A stretch of DNA of 11,947 bases from positions 1 through 11,947 of the forward strand of contig JAEZGH010000094.1 in NCBI GenBank assembly GCA_023417065.1. The letters run 5' to 3'. The notes beneath the pieces were generated by a model. The model saw only the letters and a list, made by a program, of their open reading frames with translations. It was not told the origin of the DNA and did not search any database. Position numbers and translations under genes: made by a program. This DNA is from Bacteroidota bacterium (GTDB lineage: Bacteria; Bacteroidota; Bacteroidia; Cytophagales; Cyclobacteriaceae). Shown in pieces: positions 9,301 to 11,947 of this stretch; within the stretch, counting starts at the first letter, position 1; every line of letters begins with the position of its first letter.

Positions 9301-11373
9301 GTTGTTGTTGCGGGCGATGTTCACCGTGGTGGATCCAGCGAAGTCCAGGCAAACGCTGGAAACGTTCGGTGAGCTGCTCGCATTGATGCTCACGTTGTTG
9401 TGGTCGATCTGGAAAGTCACCGCGCCAGCGCCCGTACTGGAGCAGTAGATACCCGTGATCTGGCGGGTGGCGGTGCTGCTGCCCGTATGGCCGGAGGTGA
9501 TGTCGCTTACGAAGTTGTTGTAGCAGTGGAAGAAGGTGCCATCCGTGGTGCCGGACAGATAGATCCCTTCCTGGGCACTGGTACCGGTACCGCTCAAGTA
9601 GCGGATGCCGTGTATACGGTTGTTGGCCACCACAACAGTGCCTTCAGCGCCGGTGGTATAGATCCCTCTGTTGACACTGGTGGATGTGATGTTGCGCACC
9701 AGATTCCCAGTGATCTCATTGTCGATCTGGTTGCTCATTTGGATGCCGTAACCACTAAGGCCACCACCAGGCGTACCCGCATAGGCCGAACCGATCGTAC
9801 TGTTGTATACACTGTTTCCGGACATTGGCCATGTGGCCGTACCGGAAATGATGTAGATGCCCGTTCCTGTCCCTTCCACGGTCATATTCTCGATCGTGTT
9901 ATAGCTGCTGGCACCATCCGGGCCGCCAGGACTGACCGCAGCACCTGCAGCGGCCAGAGTGGAAGCGGAGATCAGGATCCCGACACTGGTTGTGCCAGTG
10001 ACAGAACCATTGCGGATGGTGTTATAATGCGTTCCATCGGTACTGGTGCTGGTGCGGAAGAAATAGCCATACTCCAAGGCACCTGTGGCGGCCACATCGA
10101 TCCCATCGAAGGTGATGAAATCACCCCCTTGCACACCGATGCCGAACTCATGGCTGGCGGCTGTACCTGTTGGCGTGATCACAGGATTGCTGCCGGCACC
10201 ATCCTTCTGGAAGGTGATCGTGTTGGCCATGGTACCGCTCGCGGTGATCATGGGCGGGTTTTCATTGAAAGTCTGCCCCGCCGCTACATTGAACACCACG
10301 GCACCTCCTACGCAGTCACTCACTCCGTTCAGGAAGTTGATCGCATCGGTGAAGTTGTTGAAATTGGTGCCTGCGGTGGCCTGTGTATTGTCGATCGTGA
10401 AGGTTCCGCTCAAGCCATTGTTCACCTGCACTTCAAATTCAGGTGAGGTGGACGTTATGCCAGAAATGGTGCAAGTGACCTCCACCACATAGTAAAGGTC
10501 CTGGGTGATCGCTACGGTCTCGATCGAAGCACCTGAACCGGCCGGAGTGGTATATGGGCCGCCCTGGGTCGTGCTGGAGAACCATTCGCGGGTGATACCA
10601 ACTGCTGCTGTGCTTCCATCGAGGCTCAGTGTGGTTGTGGAGCCATTGCATACCAGGTTCGTGCCGCTGATGGTTCCGGCATCGGGTGTGCCAGCACAAT
10701 CATCTGCTGGCATGAACGTGATGCTCCCGGTGAAGTACCGGGGGGTATTTCCTGCACTGGTGGCAGTGAGCGAGTTTCCATATCCGACATTGGCACTGGA
10801 GATCTGGTAGTCTCCCATCCTCAAGTTCACGCCTCCGCTGGAAAAAGTATTCGGTGTGATAACGCCCGCACCACTGTATCGGATGCCATTATCGGACTCC
10901 AGTAGGAAACGCTGTGTGGTCCCAGCTGGAATAAAATGACTAAGGCCACTTAAAGTGGGGTAGTAGCCGTTCGCCGGAATGGAAAGGGCCGATCCCGTCG
11001 CCACTTCGGTCCATTGTCCTGGATCGAACGGAGTGAATGGCCCGGACAGACTCGTGGTACTGACCGAAAGCTTGGGAATAGCCCCATCGTTTGCGGTCTG
11101 CCAGAATGCGCCAAGGTCCGTGAGGATGATATCACTCGCCGTGGTGTTCTCCACGACGAAGGTGATCCCGGCATTACCCGCTAGACCATTACCACCATCG
11201 TAGGAAGCTTCACCTTCCGTTGTGAGAGTGGTCTGCGCCTTCAAATGACCACCCGTGGCGATCAACAGAAGTAATGTACAAAGGAAGAGCATCGGCGATC
11301 GCGCCCGGAAATGTCCGTTCTGCTTCTTCGCCTCATTCTCGTTCCTCAGCAGGGACAGTAAAATAGAGTGCAT
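1..11373 (-). CDS. Giant secreted multi-domain adhesin-like protein, probable T9SS substrate (3' end outside window)
   Basis: One uninterrupted minus-strand frame of 3,791 codons runs from ATG (11373-11371) to the window edge. I read it through codon by codon and found no stop or frameshift. The product starts with a signal peptide and is then nearly all beta-type extracellular domains: Ig/PKD-like, beta-helix, GEVED, Fn3, cleaved-adhesin, CUB-like, PPC-like, CARDB-like, lamin-tail and TSP3. It is rich in Thr, Ser, Gly, Asp and Cys and poor in Lys and Arg. I see no catalytic domain, so adhesion, surface matrix or gliding is inferred from architecture only. The start was chosen because AAG precedes the ATG (A at -3, as is common in Bacteroidota, which often lack a Shine-Dalgarno) and a signal peptide follows. 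ATG at codon 28 is the alternative. The C-terminus and any T9SS sorting domain lie beyond position 1. The gene appears to stand alone, with 574 bases of gene-free DNA upstream. Confidence 0.95.
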   Translation of the reverse strand, partial: MHSILLSLLRNENEAKKQNGHFRARSPMLFLCTLLLLIATGGHLKAQTTLTTEGEASYDGGNGLAGNAGITFVVENTTASDIILTDLGAFWQTANDGAIPKLSVSTTSLSGPFTPFDPGQWTEVATGSALSIPANGYYPTLSGLSHFIPAGTTQRFLLESDNGIRYSGAGVITPNTFSSGGVNLRMGDYQISSANVGYGNSLTATSAGNTPRYFTGSITFMPADDCAGTPDAGTISGTNLVCNGSTTTLSLDGSTAAVGITREWFSSTTQGGPYTTPAGSGASIETVAITQDLYYVVEVTCTISGITSTSPEFEVQVNNGLSGTFTIDNTQATAGTNFNNFTDAINFLNGVSDCVGGAVVFNVAAGQTFNENPPMITASGTMANTITFQKDGAGSNPVITPTGTAASHEFGIGVQGGDFITFDGIDVAATGALEYGYFFRTSTSTDGTHYNTIRNGSVTGTTSVGILISASTLAAAGAAVSPGGPDGASSYNTIENMTVEGTGTGIYIISGTATWPMSGNSVYNSTIGSAYAGTPGGGLSGYGIQMSNQIDNEITGNLVRNITSTSVNRGIYTTGAEGTVVVANNRIHGIRYLSGTGTSAQEGIYLSGTTDGTFFHCYNNFVSDITSGHTGSSTATRQITGIYCSSTGAGAVTFQIDHNNVSINASSSPNVSSVCLDFAGSTTVNIARNNNLANFTGAQFGSSKHYAIEGASTTTLGAAGSFSDHNNFFIANATNGHIGLHSSTDATTLDAWNNLDGNTIDQNSLTVNPQYVDPQFDLHVTNVTLSGAGLPGIIPGTLQDIDGNYRPDPPTIGAHELAPVPACAGTPDAGTISGPTEACVGSSISFALAGATSGQGITYQWQVSTIGAGGPWTDVGEGSLGYTTTFNEPIWVQVVVTCANGGGSATTSVYTVGASDFYNCYCSEGLGGSTSTTYCPAYITFGSIDNQSPNCGSPFYTQYPMDPGLTGQFAQGVTYTMSVATGGSSEVSAWIDYDRDGVFEVDEFTAVYTTGSSGTVDITIPLTADLGLTGLRVRTSSTTIDGAGAACNNITTGSTHDFLIEVIGAPDCFPVTQLAMLGATHEAASFGWNCDGCTGEFYIEVGAVGFTPGTGATAGGGTVFGPFTTNTGTVTGLLATTDYDVYVRQDCAIDGFSVNMGPESFTTGCDPVTIPFTENFDSWPTATSSDPSIPACWTMLDLNGSSGLNGRWNVRDAPSAVTYPGTSGKVMQYHYSSSLPADDWIITPGLQLTGGVTYQLDYVIGHNAGVTYTEKVRVMYGTSPNPASMTELIVDHDNLQTSTANAYQNFFTPDGTGVYYVGWYAYSATNQFYIYMDNISIVVAPNCLPVTDVEVTDITTSDAQVSFTPASLGTSYEYEIRTSGLAGSGGVGLAVSGTASGSPIAVSGLTPGQIYTVYIRSICTGEDPSYWTQGVTFITPCGVFDVPFAQSFDGYPVNTTEPTIPYCWSVMDLSTSSPTSGVSGSWNAQNGPTSTSYNDLMNGQVMQYVGSTTYQANDYLFTPGIQLTGGVSYQLNYDLGNSSSTSPDVTVRYGTSPSDAGMTNLIHAHPSFTALGASAYEFHFTPPADGIYYISWHAVYTSGSGSLYLDDVSLTFSPVCASVSATSIMDCANDQFSIQVELSDLGDATSYDLTYILNYDSTATITGLTGDTLLGPFSETDLVQISVNDDLPSCDEVDLGNFFANCLIEIDCDAAEALSITYCYTNNDPREFIFVADDPLATLDLKFQQPSPIASGDGISLFSGTPGNNQMPSAIFGGDLSSLGTVTTSGDTLSITIQSDASGSCYDGDVDGSWTFQVRCSGCFEPQGDVFLTTDCGNQTYNAFLDLYYLGYSSVTENDATAASIMYIIDGDTTIIADVTEDIHDLGIHPLGTSMEVIILHQDEGACDNVMGIFSVPVEACPNDEPCEARALTMNPDYTCGETTEGTLEGMTDSNVGGTCSGTTNDDIWYRFVATAPTHRIQLLNITPSTTMRHQLWTGACDGAFVEIPGTCFTGTTSNPTGLTVGETYYIQVYSFNGTAVSTTFDVCVSAPPTIDMEAEALVTPPTVACYGTDETVTITIHNNAWLPIDFSVNPTTVTVNATGGYSSILTVNSGTLAADASMDVVMPDLIDMSAPGTYTFTASTSTPGDGNTSNDAMPSTDRTTVSPTALPITNNLDAFTGSNMTTAHPGWREGDGATEPAGTTSSWIASTGTASSGEDFQFGSNNAKVSMTGTTVMTEWIVSPKFIVQPGTQVSYSIGISENGTSANSPPILANGTHGMQGTDDEVIVRGSIDCGATWFNIYSMNASNTVGVFNTLHPRSVDLTAWAGEAMIIGFYASRTSTTSNSPATAGSYDFHLDDIVIEVGDVCTGMPVAGTAASSNAGPACAPTSTTLSVSGQSTDGGVVISWYSSTTPGGPYTAIPNAFTNPYIVEDLTETTYFIAYVECALTGDSVATNEVSTVVTPTPTASASNDGPVCEGEDVQLTGTTDIGTTFEWTGPNEYTSTDQSPLLIDAAAGTYTFVATANGCSSVPASTTVEVQSAPDIVSVTADPTDVCVGGSSQLNAEVTVTQPNVLIAEITKYNTATGGTTPVYPPYTPSSGQYDFVELNNASSVPADISGWTIQSYGSSGLVHDFTFPGGTVIPPFGVSVINLGSGTDSPGDLYFNTGGSSNTFLSSDDMGVVLRNGSTIIDVHANSGITFPPAAGVTTDDWSGPNLTQTASDAGFTRIGSTDTNTSMDWQVNSSSTFDQTIGTYNSDFNYENPNVGTVDSYSWAPAGSLDDPTSASPLASGLTETTTFVVTATTTAGCSSVDSVTVLVGEALMVDIEQTEDTICGGEPVTLTANVSGGGQPYSYVWSPGGEETAEIEVAPFSTTEYSVTVTDDCANVEVASATITVEPTPAVTASHDQPVCEGSTLQLLGTSDMGTFEWTGPNGFTSTDLSPTIENVTFAASGTYTLTSTFGDCSASASTEVEVGFGAGEITVTPADPSICAGGSVELVASGAGIEVDANGTLSGTSPIASSSAIPSPYYRTYENRRTQYIIQASELDALGVIGAITSLAFEVTAAPTPNNFDAFTIKLANVPGATSLPYLDPVTTVYGPIDYSPVVGTNTHAFSTPFNWDGTSDLLIDICFENDPTPDNTCTAGSPTCWGSNPTVNMVNGPATNTWVIRADNTPLCDASSASLTTNSAQRPVMIFGWGVDQPATYSWSPATGLNTTANDTVTASPTETTVYTVTGTLANGCTSSTDVTVTVGEPLAISIDATETTICAGEEITLSANIAGGGEPYTYEWEPGGETTDSIDVSPASTTEYTLIVNDGCGGADTASVTIIVEPAPTAVASYNSPLCIGGDLQLTGTTDIGTSFQWTGPNGFNSTDQNPTILDVTSADAGTYTFTATAGNCSTSSDIVVEIGEVPVIVDVTATPDVICSGDTVQLNVVVPTAPALCTAAATNTTDEWISNVTFADIANASGSTTYTDYTSIIGNINAGSTYTFSGTVTNGTAFEYSETVRVYIDWDQNGVFGAGEVYDMGIQAVPGGSDVVFSDDITVPAGIPDGLTTMRVINRFSSYHDANGCGSFTYGEVEDYSLNVSGGTPTGLTYSWSPITFLNDPTIADPLAEDVTATTEYTVTVTNAAGCASSASVTVTVNTADTDSDGILDCDDSCPSFPGQVGDPCDAGPGMMNGEITVDCECVGEPIYVAVTSSVMLDGPYNTGTMLMGDNLRSLGLIPAAHPYGGAPFNHAGSETIDAGVLAVTGNDAIVDWILLELRDETTPSTIVATRAALVQRDGDIVDMD
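304..438 (-). other. Thrombospondin type 3-like calcium-binding segment, residues 3646-3690
   Basis: The sequence DTDSDGILDCDDSCPSFPG matches the aspartate-rich TSP3 repeat (DxDxDGxxDxxDxCP), a calcium-binding loop, followed by the typical continuation GDPCDAGPGMMNGEIT and DCECVGEP. It separates the domain array from the C-terminal module. In T9SS proteins such segments commonly act as rigid calcium-dependent spacers. Confidence 0.85.
616..1047 (-). other. GEVED domain 2, inserted in split PKD 3, residues 3443-3586
   Basis: Canonical GEVED domain: the CTAAATNTTDEWISNVTF start, a Tyr-rich strand (TYTDYTS), YTFSGTV, the aspartate loop VYIDWDQNGVFGAGEVYD, VPAGIPDGLTTMRV and the exact signature GEVEDYSLNV at residues 3577-3586. 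It is flanked by the two halves of a PKD-like domain (VICSGDTVQLN before, YSWSPITFLNDPT after). Confidence 0.9.
1774..2364 (-). other. Anchor-like module inserted in split PKD 2, residues about 3004-3200
   Basis: Features in order are NGTLSGTSPIASSSAIPSPY, YENRRTQYIIQASELDALG, ITSLAFEVTA, FTIKLANV, AFSTPFNWDGTSDLLIDICF, WVIRADN and QRPVMIFGW. This combination (Y..R.QY.I.ASEL, ITSLAF.V, F.WDG.S.L.+..CF, RP...F) recurs in Bacteroidota T9SS-type proteins, as I recall, but I cannot give it a reliable family name. It sits between the two halves of a PKD-like domain. Confidence 0.6.
3085..3663 (-). other. Lamin-tail domain (LTD) inserted in split PKD 1, residues 2571-2763
   Basis: NVLIAEITKYN opens the module, followed by YDFVELNNASSVPADISGW, VIPPFGVSVINLG and DMGVVLRNGSTIIDV, then WSGPNLTQTASDAGFTRIG and DWQVN. 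The 'IAEI...DFVEL.N.......DISGW.I' core is the hallmark of bacterial lamin-tail domains, which occur in many secreted Bacteroidota proteins. The sequence before it (DVCVGGSSQLN) and after it (SYSWAPAGSLDDPT) belongs to one PKD-like fold, so the LTD is nested inside that fold. Confidence 0.75.
3994..4278 (-). other. Ig-like domain 3, residues 2366-2460
   Basis: It begins CTGMPVAGTAASSNAG and continues with ACAPTSTTLSVSG, the Trp strand VVISWYSSTTPGGPYT and ETTYFIAYVECA. The shared 'SSTT.GGPYT' turn groups it with Ig-like domain 1 near the N-terminus. It directly precedes the three macro-repeats. Confidence 0.7.
4279..4875 (-). other. Jelly-roll (MAM/choice-of-anchor J-like) domain, residues 2167-2365
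   Basis: The opening LPITNNLDAF, GWREGDG and the block EWIVSPKFIVQPGTQVSYS are followed by RGSIDCGATWFNIYSM, SVDLTAWAGEAMIIGFYA and the closing YDFHLDDIVIEVGDVC. This order (start strand, 'W..SP', 'S.D.G.TW', 'D..A....I.F', 'DD+.I') is that of jelly-roll lectin-like modules in Bacteroidota surface proteins. It is related to, but distinct from, the two cleaved-adhesin copies upstream in the protein. Confidence 0.65.
4894..5232 (-). other. CARDB-like beta-sandwich domain, residues about 2048-2160
   Basis: The segment has CARDB-type signatures: ACYGTDETVTITIHNNAW (an 'extended to non-standard terms' strand pair), a central PIDFSVNP, and the closing PGTYTFTASTSTPGDGNTSNDAM. The 'GD.N..ND' ending is typical of CARDB domains. 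It would act as a structural spacer. The assignment is by motif only. Confidence 0.55.
5233..5625 (-). other. PPC-like domain, residues 1917-2047
   Basis: CPNDEPCEARALTMNPD opens the domain, followed by DDIWYRFVATAPTHRIQL, LWTGACDGAFVEIPGTC and GLTVGETYYIQVYSFNG. This is the layout of pre-peptidase C-terminal-like domains in secreted bacterial proteins: 'N(D)xPCEA...', then 'DxWYxF', then 'L..G.C', then 'L..G.TYYI.V'. These domains are usually accessory and stalk-like in T9SS substrates. Confidence 0.65.
5626..6528 (-). other. Cysteine-rich region with CUB-like domain, residues 1616-1916
   Basis: The stretch opens with a beta domain (CASVSATSIMDC, QFSIQVELSDL). Around residues 1708-1819 comes a CUB-like domain with ALSITYCYTNND, FIFVADDP, SGDGISLFSGTPGN and WTFQVRCSGC, the pattern of cysteine pair, aspartate-rich turn and closing strand seen in CUB-like domains of Bacteroidota exoproteins. 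Residues 1820-1916 (QGDVFLTTDCGNQTYNAF and on) are a further beta-type segment that I cannot assign. CUB-like is a moderate-confidence call; the flanking parts are descriptive only. Confidence 0.5.
6529..8172 (-). repeat. Tandem duplication: (Fn3-like + cleaved-adhesin/jelly-roll) x2, residues 1068-1615
   Basis: Two consecutive units of about 273 residues. Unit 1 has an Fn3-like part from C1068 (CFPVTQLAM...) and an adhesin part from C1165 (IPFTENFDSWP...). Unit 2 has Fn3 from C1343 (CLPVTDVEV...) and an adhesin part from C1437 (VPFAQSFDGYP...). Matching blocks include IPACWTMLDL / IPYCWSVMDL, GKVMQYHY / GQVMQYVG, TPGLQLTGGVTYQL / TPGIQLTGGVSYQL, VRVMYGTSP / VTVRYGTSP and YIYMDNISI / LYLDDVSL. 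This is the 'cleaved adhesin' (gingipain adhesin type, choice-of-anchor) family with a calcium-stabilised jelly-roll fold. A binding role is inferred from the family. Confidence 0.8.
8176..8616 (-). other. GEVED-like domain 1, degenerate, residues 920-1066
   Basis: The domain has the usual GEVED features: a Cys-rich start (YCSEGLGG), ITFGSIDNQSP, the aspartate loop AWIDYDRDGVFEVDE, and a strand pair ending LGLTGLRVRTSS. The closing motif that names the family is absent; GSTHDFLIEV stands where GEVEDYSLNV-type sequence is expected. Compare the second copy at residues 3443-3586, which keeps the motif exactly. GEVED domains are common in T9SS-exported Bacteroidota proteins and are presumed to mediate binding or stability. 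Confidence 0.65.
8632..8907 (-). other. Ig-like domain 2, residues 823-914
   Basis: It starts CAGTPDAGTISG, identical over 12 residues to the Ig-like domain before the beta-helix. The Ig core follows: ACVGSSISFALAG, a Trp (YQWQVST) and WVQVVVTC. The shared opening motif is coded by different synonymous codons in the two copies, so this is not a recent DNA duplication. It leads directly into a cysteine-rich linker (YNCYCSEG) and the GEVED-like domain. Confidence 0.7.
8923..10407 (-). other. Right-handed parallel beta-helix (pectin-lyase-like) region, residues about 323-817
   Basis: The entry resembles other Bacteroidota beta-helix regions: FTIDNTQATAG, then FNNFTDAINFLN and VVFNVAAG. Recurrent rungs carry Asn ladders: ITFDGIDV, NTIRNGSVTG, NTIENMTVEG, NEITGNLVRNI, NNRIHGI, YNNFVSDI, DHNNVSI. 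The region closes with NPQYVDPQFDLHV and DIDGNYRPDPPTIGAHEL, which resembles the 'DIGAYE' ending typical of these proteins. The fold occurs in polysaccharide lyases and in adhesins. No catalytic residues can be assigned from sequence, so binding is as likely as enzymatic activity. Confidence 0.75.
10423..10698 (-). other. Ig-like domain 1, residues 226-317
   Basis: The domain begins CAGTPDAGTISG, followed by LVCNGSTTTLSL, a central Trp (EWFSS) and a terminal strand YYVVEVTC. This is the pattern of Ig-like repeats common in Bacteroidota surface proteins: Cys, then Trp, then Tyr, with a 'GGPYT' turn. It sits immediately before the beta-helix. A second domain with the same opening motif sits just after the helix. 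Confidence 0.7.
10699..11235 (-). other. Unassigned N-terminal beta-rich domain, residues 47-225
   Basis: About 179 residues directly follow the signal peptide and precede the first Ig-like domain. The sequence alternates short hydrophobic and polar stretches (for example ITFVVENTTASDIILTDLG), as expected of a beta sandwich. It contains no cysteine before C226. I do not recognise a family. Position suggests a mature N-terminal cap domain, but no function can be assigned. Confidence 0.5.
11236..11373 (-). other. Signal peptide, residues 1-46
   Basis: A long charged N-region (residues 10-25, including RNENEAKK and RARS) precedes a hydrophobic core MLFLCTLLLLIATGG (28-42). A probable signal peptidase I site HLKA|QTT follows A46. 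Gln at +1 is common in exported Bacteroidota proteins. The N-region is unusually long. If translation began at Met28 the peptide would be only 19 residues with no basic residue before the core, which favours Met1. Export through Sec to the periplasm is expected, followed by outer-membrane export if the T9SS assignment is right. Confidence 0.8.
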
Positions 11374-11420
11374 CTTCAAGGGTTTTGGGATTGTGGAGTA
11401 AGGTCAGTTCAGGGAACGCG

Positions 11421-11462
11421 TACTGCGTGGCATGTTCTTACCTTGGAACATGGCACGCGGTA
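11421..11462. promoter_or_regulatory. Imperfect 17-bp hairpin / dyad in the 5' leader
   Basis: Arms at 11421-11437 and 11446-11462 flank an 8-base loop. The core 13 bases (GCGTGGCATGTTC against GAACATGGCACGC) pair with one mismatch, and four more outer positions pair with one G-T wobble. No T-run follows on either strand, so it does not look like an intrinsic terminator. The dyad ends 48 bases before the start codon of the giant gene. It could be an operator for a dimeric regulator or an mRNA leader stem-loop affecting stability or translation. Confidence 0.5.
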
Positions 11463-11528
11463 TGCTGGAGCAGGGTGTCGTAAAAAAGTTTTGATCTCGT
11501 CAACCCAACCTTTCTTCGATCGGGACCG

Positions 11529-11560
11529 TAAGATTATTGACAGTTATTCACAAGTGCAAG
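11529..11560 (-). promoter_or_regulatory. Weak candidate Bacteroidota-type promoter for the giant gene
   Basis: On the minus strand CTTG (11560-11557) is followed after 20 bases by TAATCTTA (11536-11529). This partly matches the Bacteroidota pattern TTTG...TAnnTTTG, with mismatches in both boxes. It lies in the most AT-rich part of the leader and about 155 bases before the start codon, upstream of the hairpin. It is only a candidate. Confidence 0.2.
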
Positions 11561-11851
11561 TGAAATAATTTTTTCAACAAGAGGCAACCATCTGCATTTC
11601 GTTGTTGCTGTCCGGTTAGGTTGAGCCTTCCCTCAACAGGTGCGATCACGCTGAAAGCCGCGATCATCAAGGTTTTTACCAAGAGTATCCCCCGTCGCCG
11701 ATCGGCCGTTCAAGAGCCGAACGTCGATCCTTGCCCAAGATGTATCAACGATCGATCTTTTACACAACACGGTGCGCCGAACTTCTGTTCAGGATGGTAA
11801 GCCCACCATCAGGTCATGATCGATCGCAACCATTGCCGGCCTGATCGGATC

Positions 11852-11872
11852 GGAATGCCATTCCAGCATTCC
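11852..11872. repeat. Nested short palindrome GGAATGC...GCATTCC
   Basis: Perfect 7-bp arms (11852-11858 and 11866-11872) flank 7 bases. The left arm also pairs with CATTCC at 11859-11864 around a single base, giving two alternative dyads sharing one half-site. Three half-sites in 21 bases is operator-like, but no adjacent gene start or T-run gives it a clear role. Confidence 0.35.
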
Positions 11873-11947
11873 TGAAAGATCGGCCGCCATCGGAAGCGAT
11901 CACGGTTTGCACCGATCGCCGCAGCCTGTTACTTTACGGCCGGTCAT

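Larger units (their letters stand above)
11374..11947. other. Gene-free upstream region with dense GATC sites
   Basis: No coding sequence is supported here. Minus-strand frames entering from the right edge all stop by about 11900. Features seen are the hairpin at 11421-11462, an AT-rich stretch near 11565-11578, and 13 GATC sites between 11641 and 11947 against 2 between 11374 and 11640. Two 9-mers are each repeated: GCGATCACG at 11642 and 11896, GATCGGCCG at 11700 and 11878. Small dyads are at 11793-11810 (GATGGT/ACCATC) and 11852-11872 (GGAATGC/GCATTCC). No T-tract terminator is visible. Confidence 0.6.

Noticed and set aside
8923..10407. Beta-helix region as a polysaccharide lyase or other enzyme
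   Set aside because: Only the fold pattern is visible. No catalytic residue set can be identified, and the context is purely adhesive and structural.
9400..10446. 348-codon open frame on the plus strand
   Set aside because: It lies wholly antisense to the beta-helix part of the giant gene. Its translation is Arg/His/Gly-rich and shows no domain. It is explained by the codon bias of the minus-strand frame.
11446..11500. Leader hairpin as an intrinsic terminator of a plus- or minus-strand gene
   Set aside because: No T-run follows the stem on either strand, and no gene ends next to it.
11368..11568. 66-codon plus-strand frame overlapping the start of the giant gene
   Set aside because: No recognisable product or initiation signal, and it covers the leader hairpin. 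A divergent small gene cannot be excluded but is not supported.
11626..11643. Short dyad GTTGAG...CTCAAC near 11621-11638
   Set aside because: Only a 6-bp stem, no T-run and no gene end nearby, so it is not distinguishable from chance.

Overview
The window is almost entirely one gene. A single reading frame on the minus strand runs from an ATG at 11373 to the left edge at position 1. It is 3,791 codons long with no stop, and the end of the gene lies outside the window. It encodes a giant secreted, multi-domain, adhesin-like protein. The remaining 574 bases (11374-11947) lie upstream of this start and hold no gene that I can support.

The domain set points to Bacteroidota, most likely a Flavobacteriales-type or related gliding or environmental lineage that uses the type IX secretion system (T9SS). 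The recognised pieces are GEVED domains, gingipain-type cleaved-adhesin modules, PKD/SprB-like and Ig-like repeats, a lamin-tail domain, a thrombospondin type 3 segment, and a C-terminal module often seen just before T9SS sorting signals. Base composition is visibly above 50% GC, unlike low-GC Flavobacterium. The order-level assignment is inference, and the T9SS sorting signal itself would lie beyond position 1.

From N- to C-terminus (right to left in window coordinates) the protein has these parts. A signal peptide (residues 1-46) is followed by an unassigned beta-rich domain (47-225). A right-handed beta-helix of about 495 residues follows, bracketed by two Ig-like domains that begin with the same 12 residues. 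Next is a degenerate GEVED domain, then a tandem duplication of Fn3 plus cleaved-adhesin. A CUB-like and PPC-like stretch leads to a CARDB-like domain, a jelly-roll domain and another Ig-like domain. Then comes a roughly 1,180-residue array of three macro-repeats, a calcium-binding-type TSP3 segment, and the start of the C-terminal module.

The most striking structure is in the macro-repeats. In each, a PKD-like domain is split at the same loop by a different inserted domain: a lamin-tail domain, a Flavobacteria-type anchor-like module, and a GEVED domain.

The upstream region has an imperfect 17-bp hairpin or operator-like dyad 48 bases before the start codon, a weak Bacteroidota-type promoter candidate, two DnaA-box-like 9-mers, and a dense cluster of 13 GATC sites in about 300 bases. 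Nothing in the window suggests an enzyme. The protein is best read as a cell-surface or secreted adhesion, matrix or gliding-type polypeptide.
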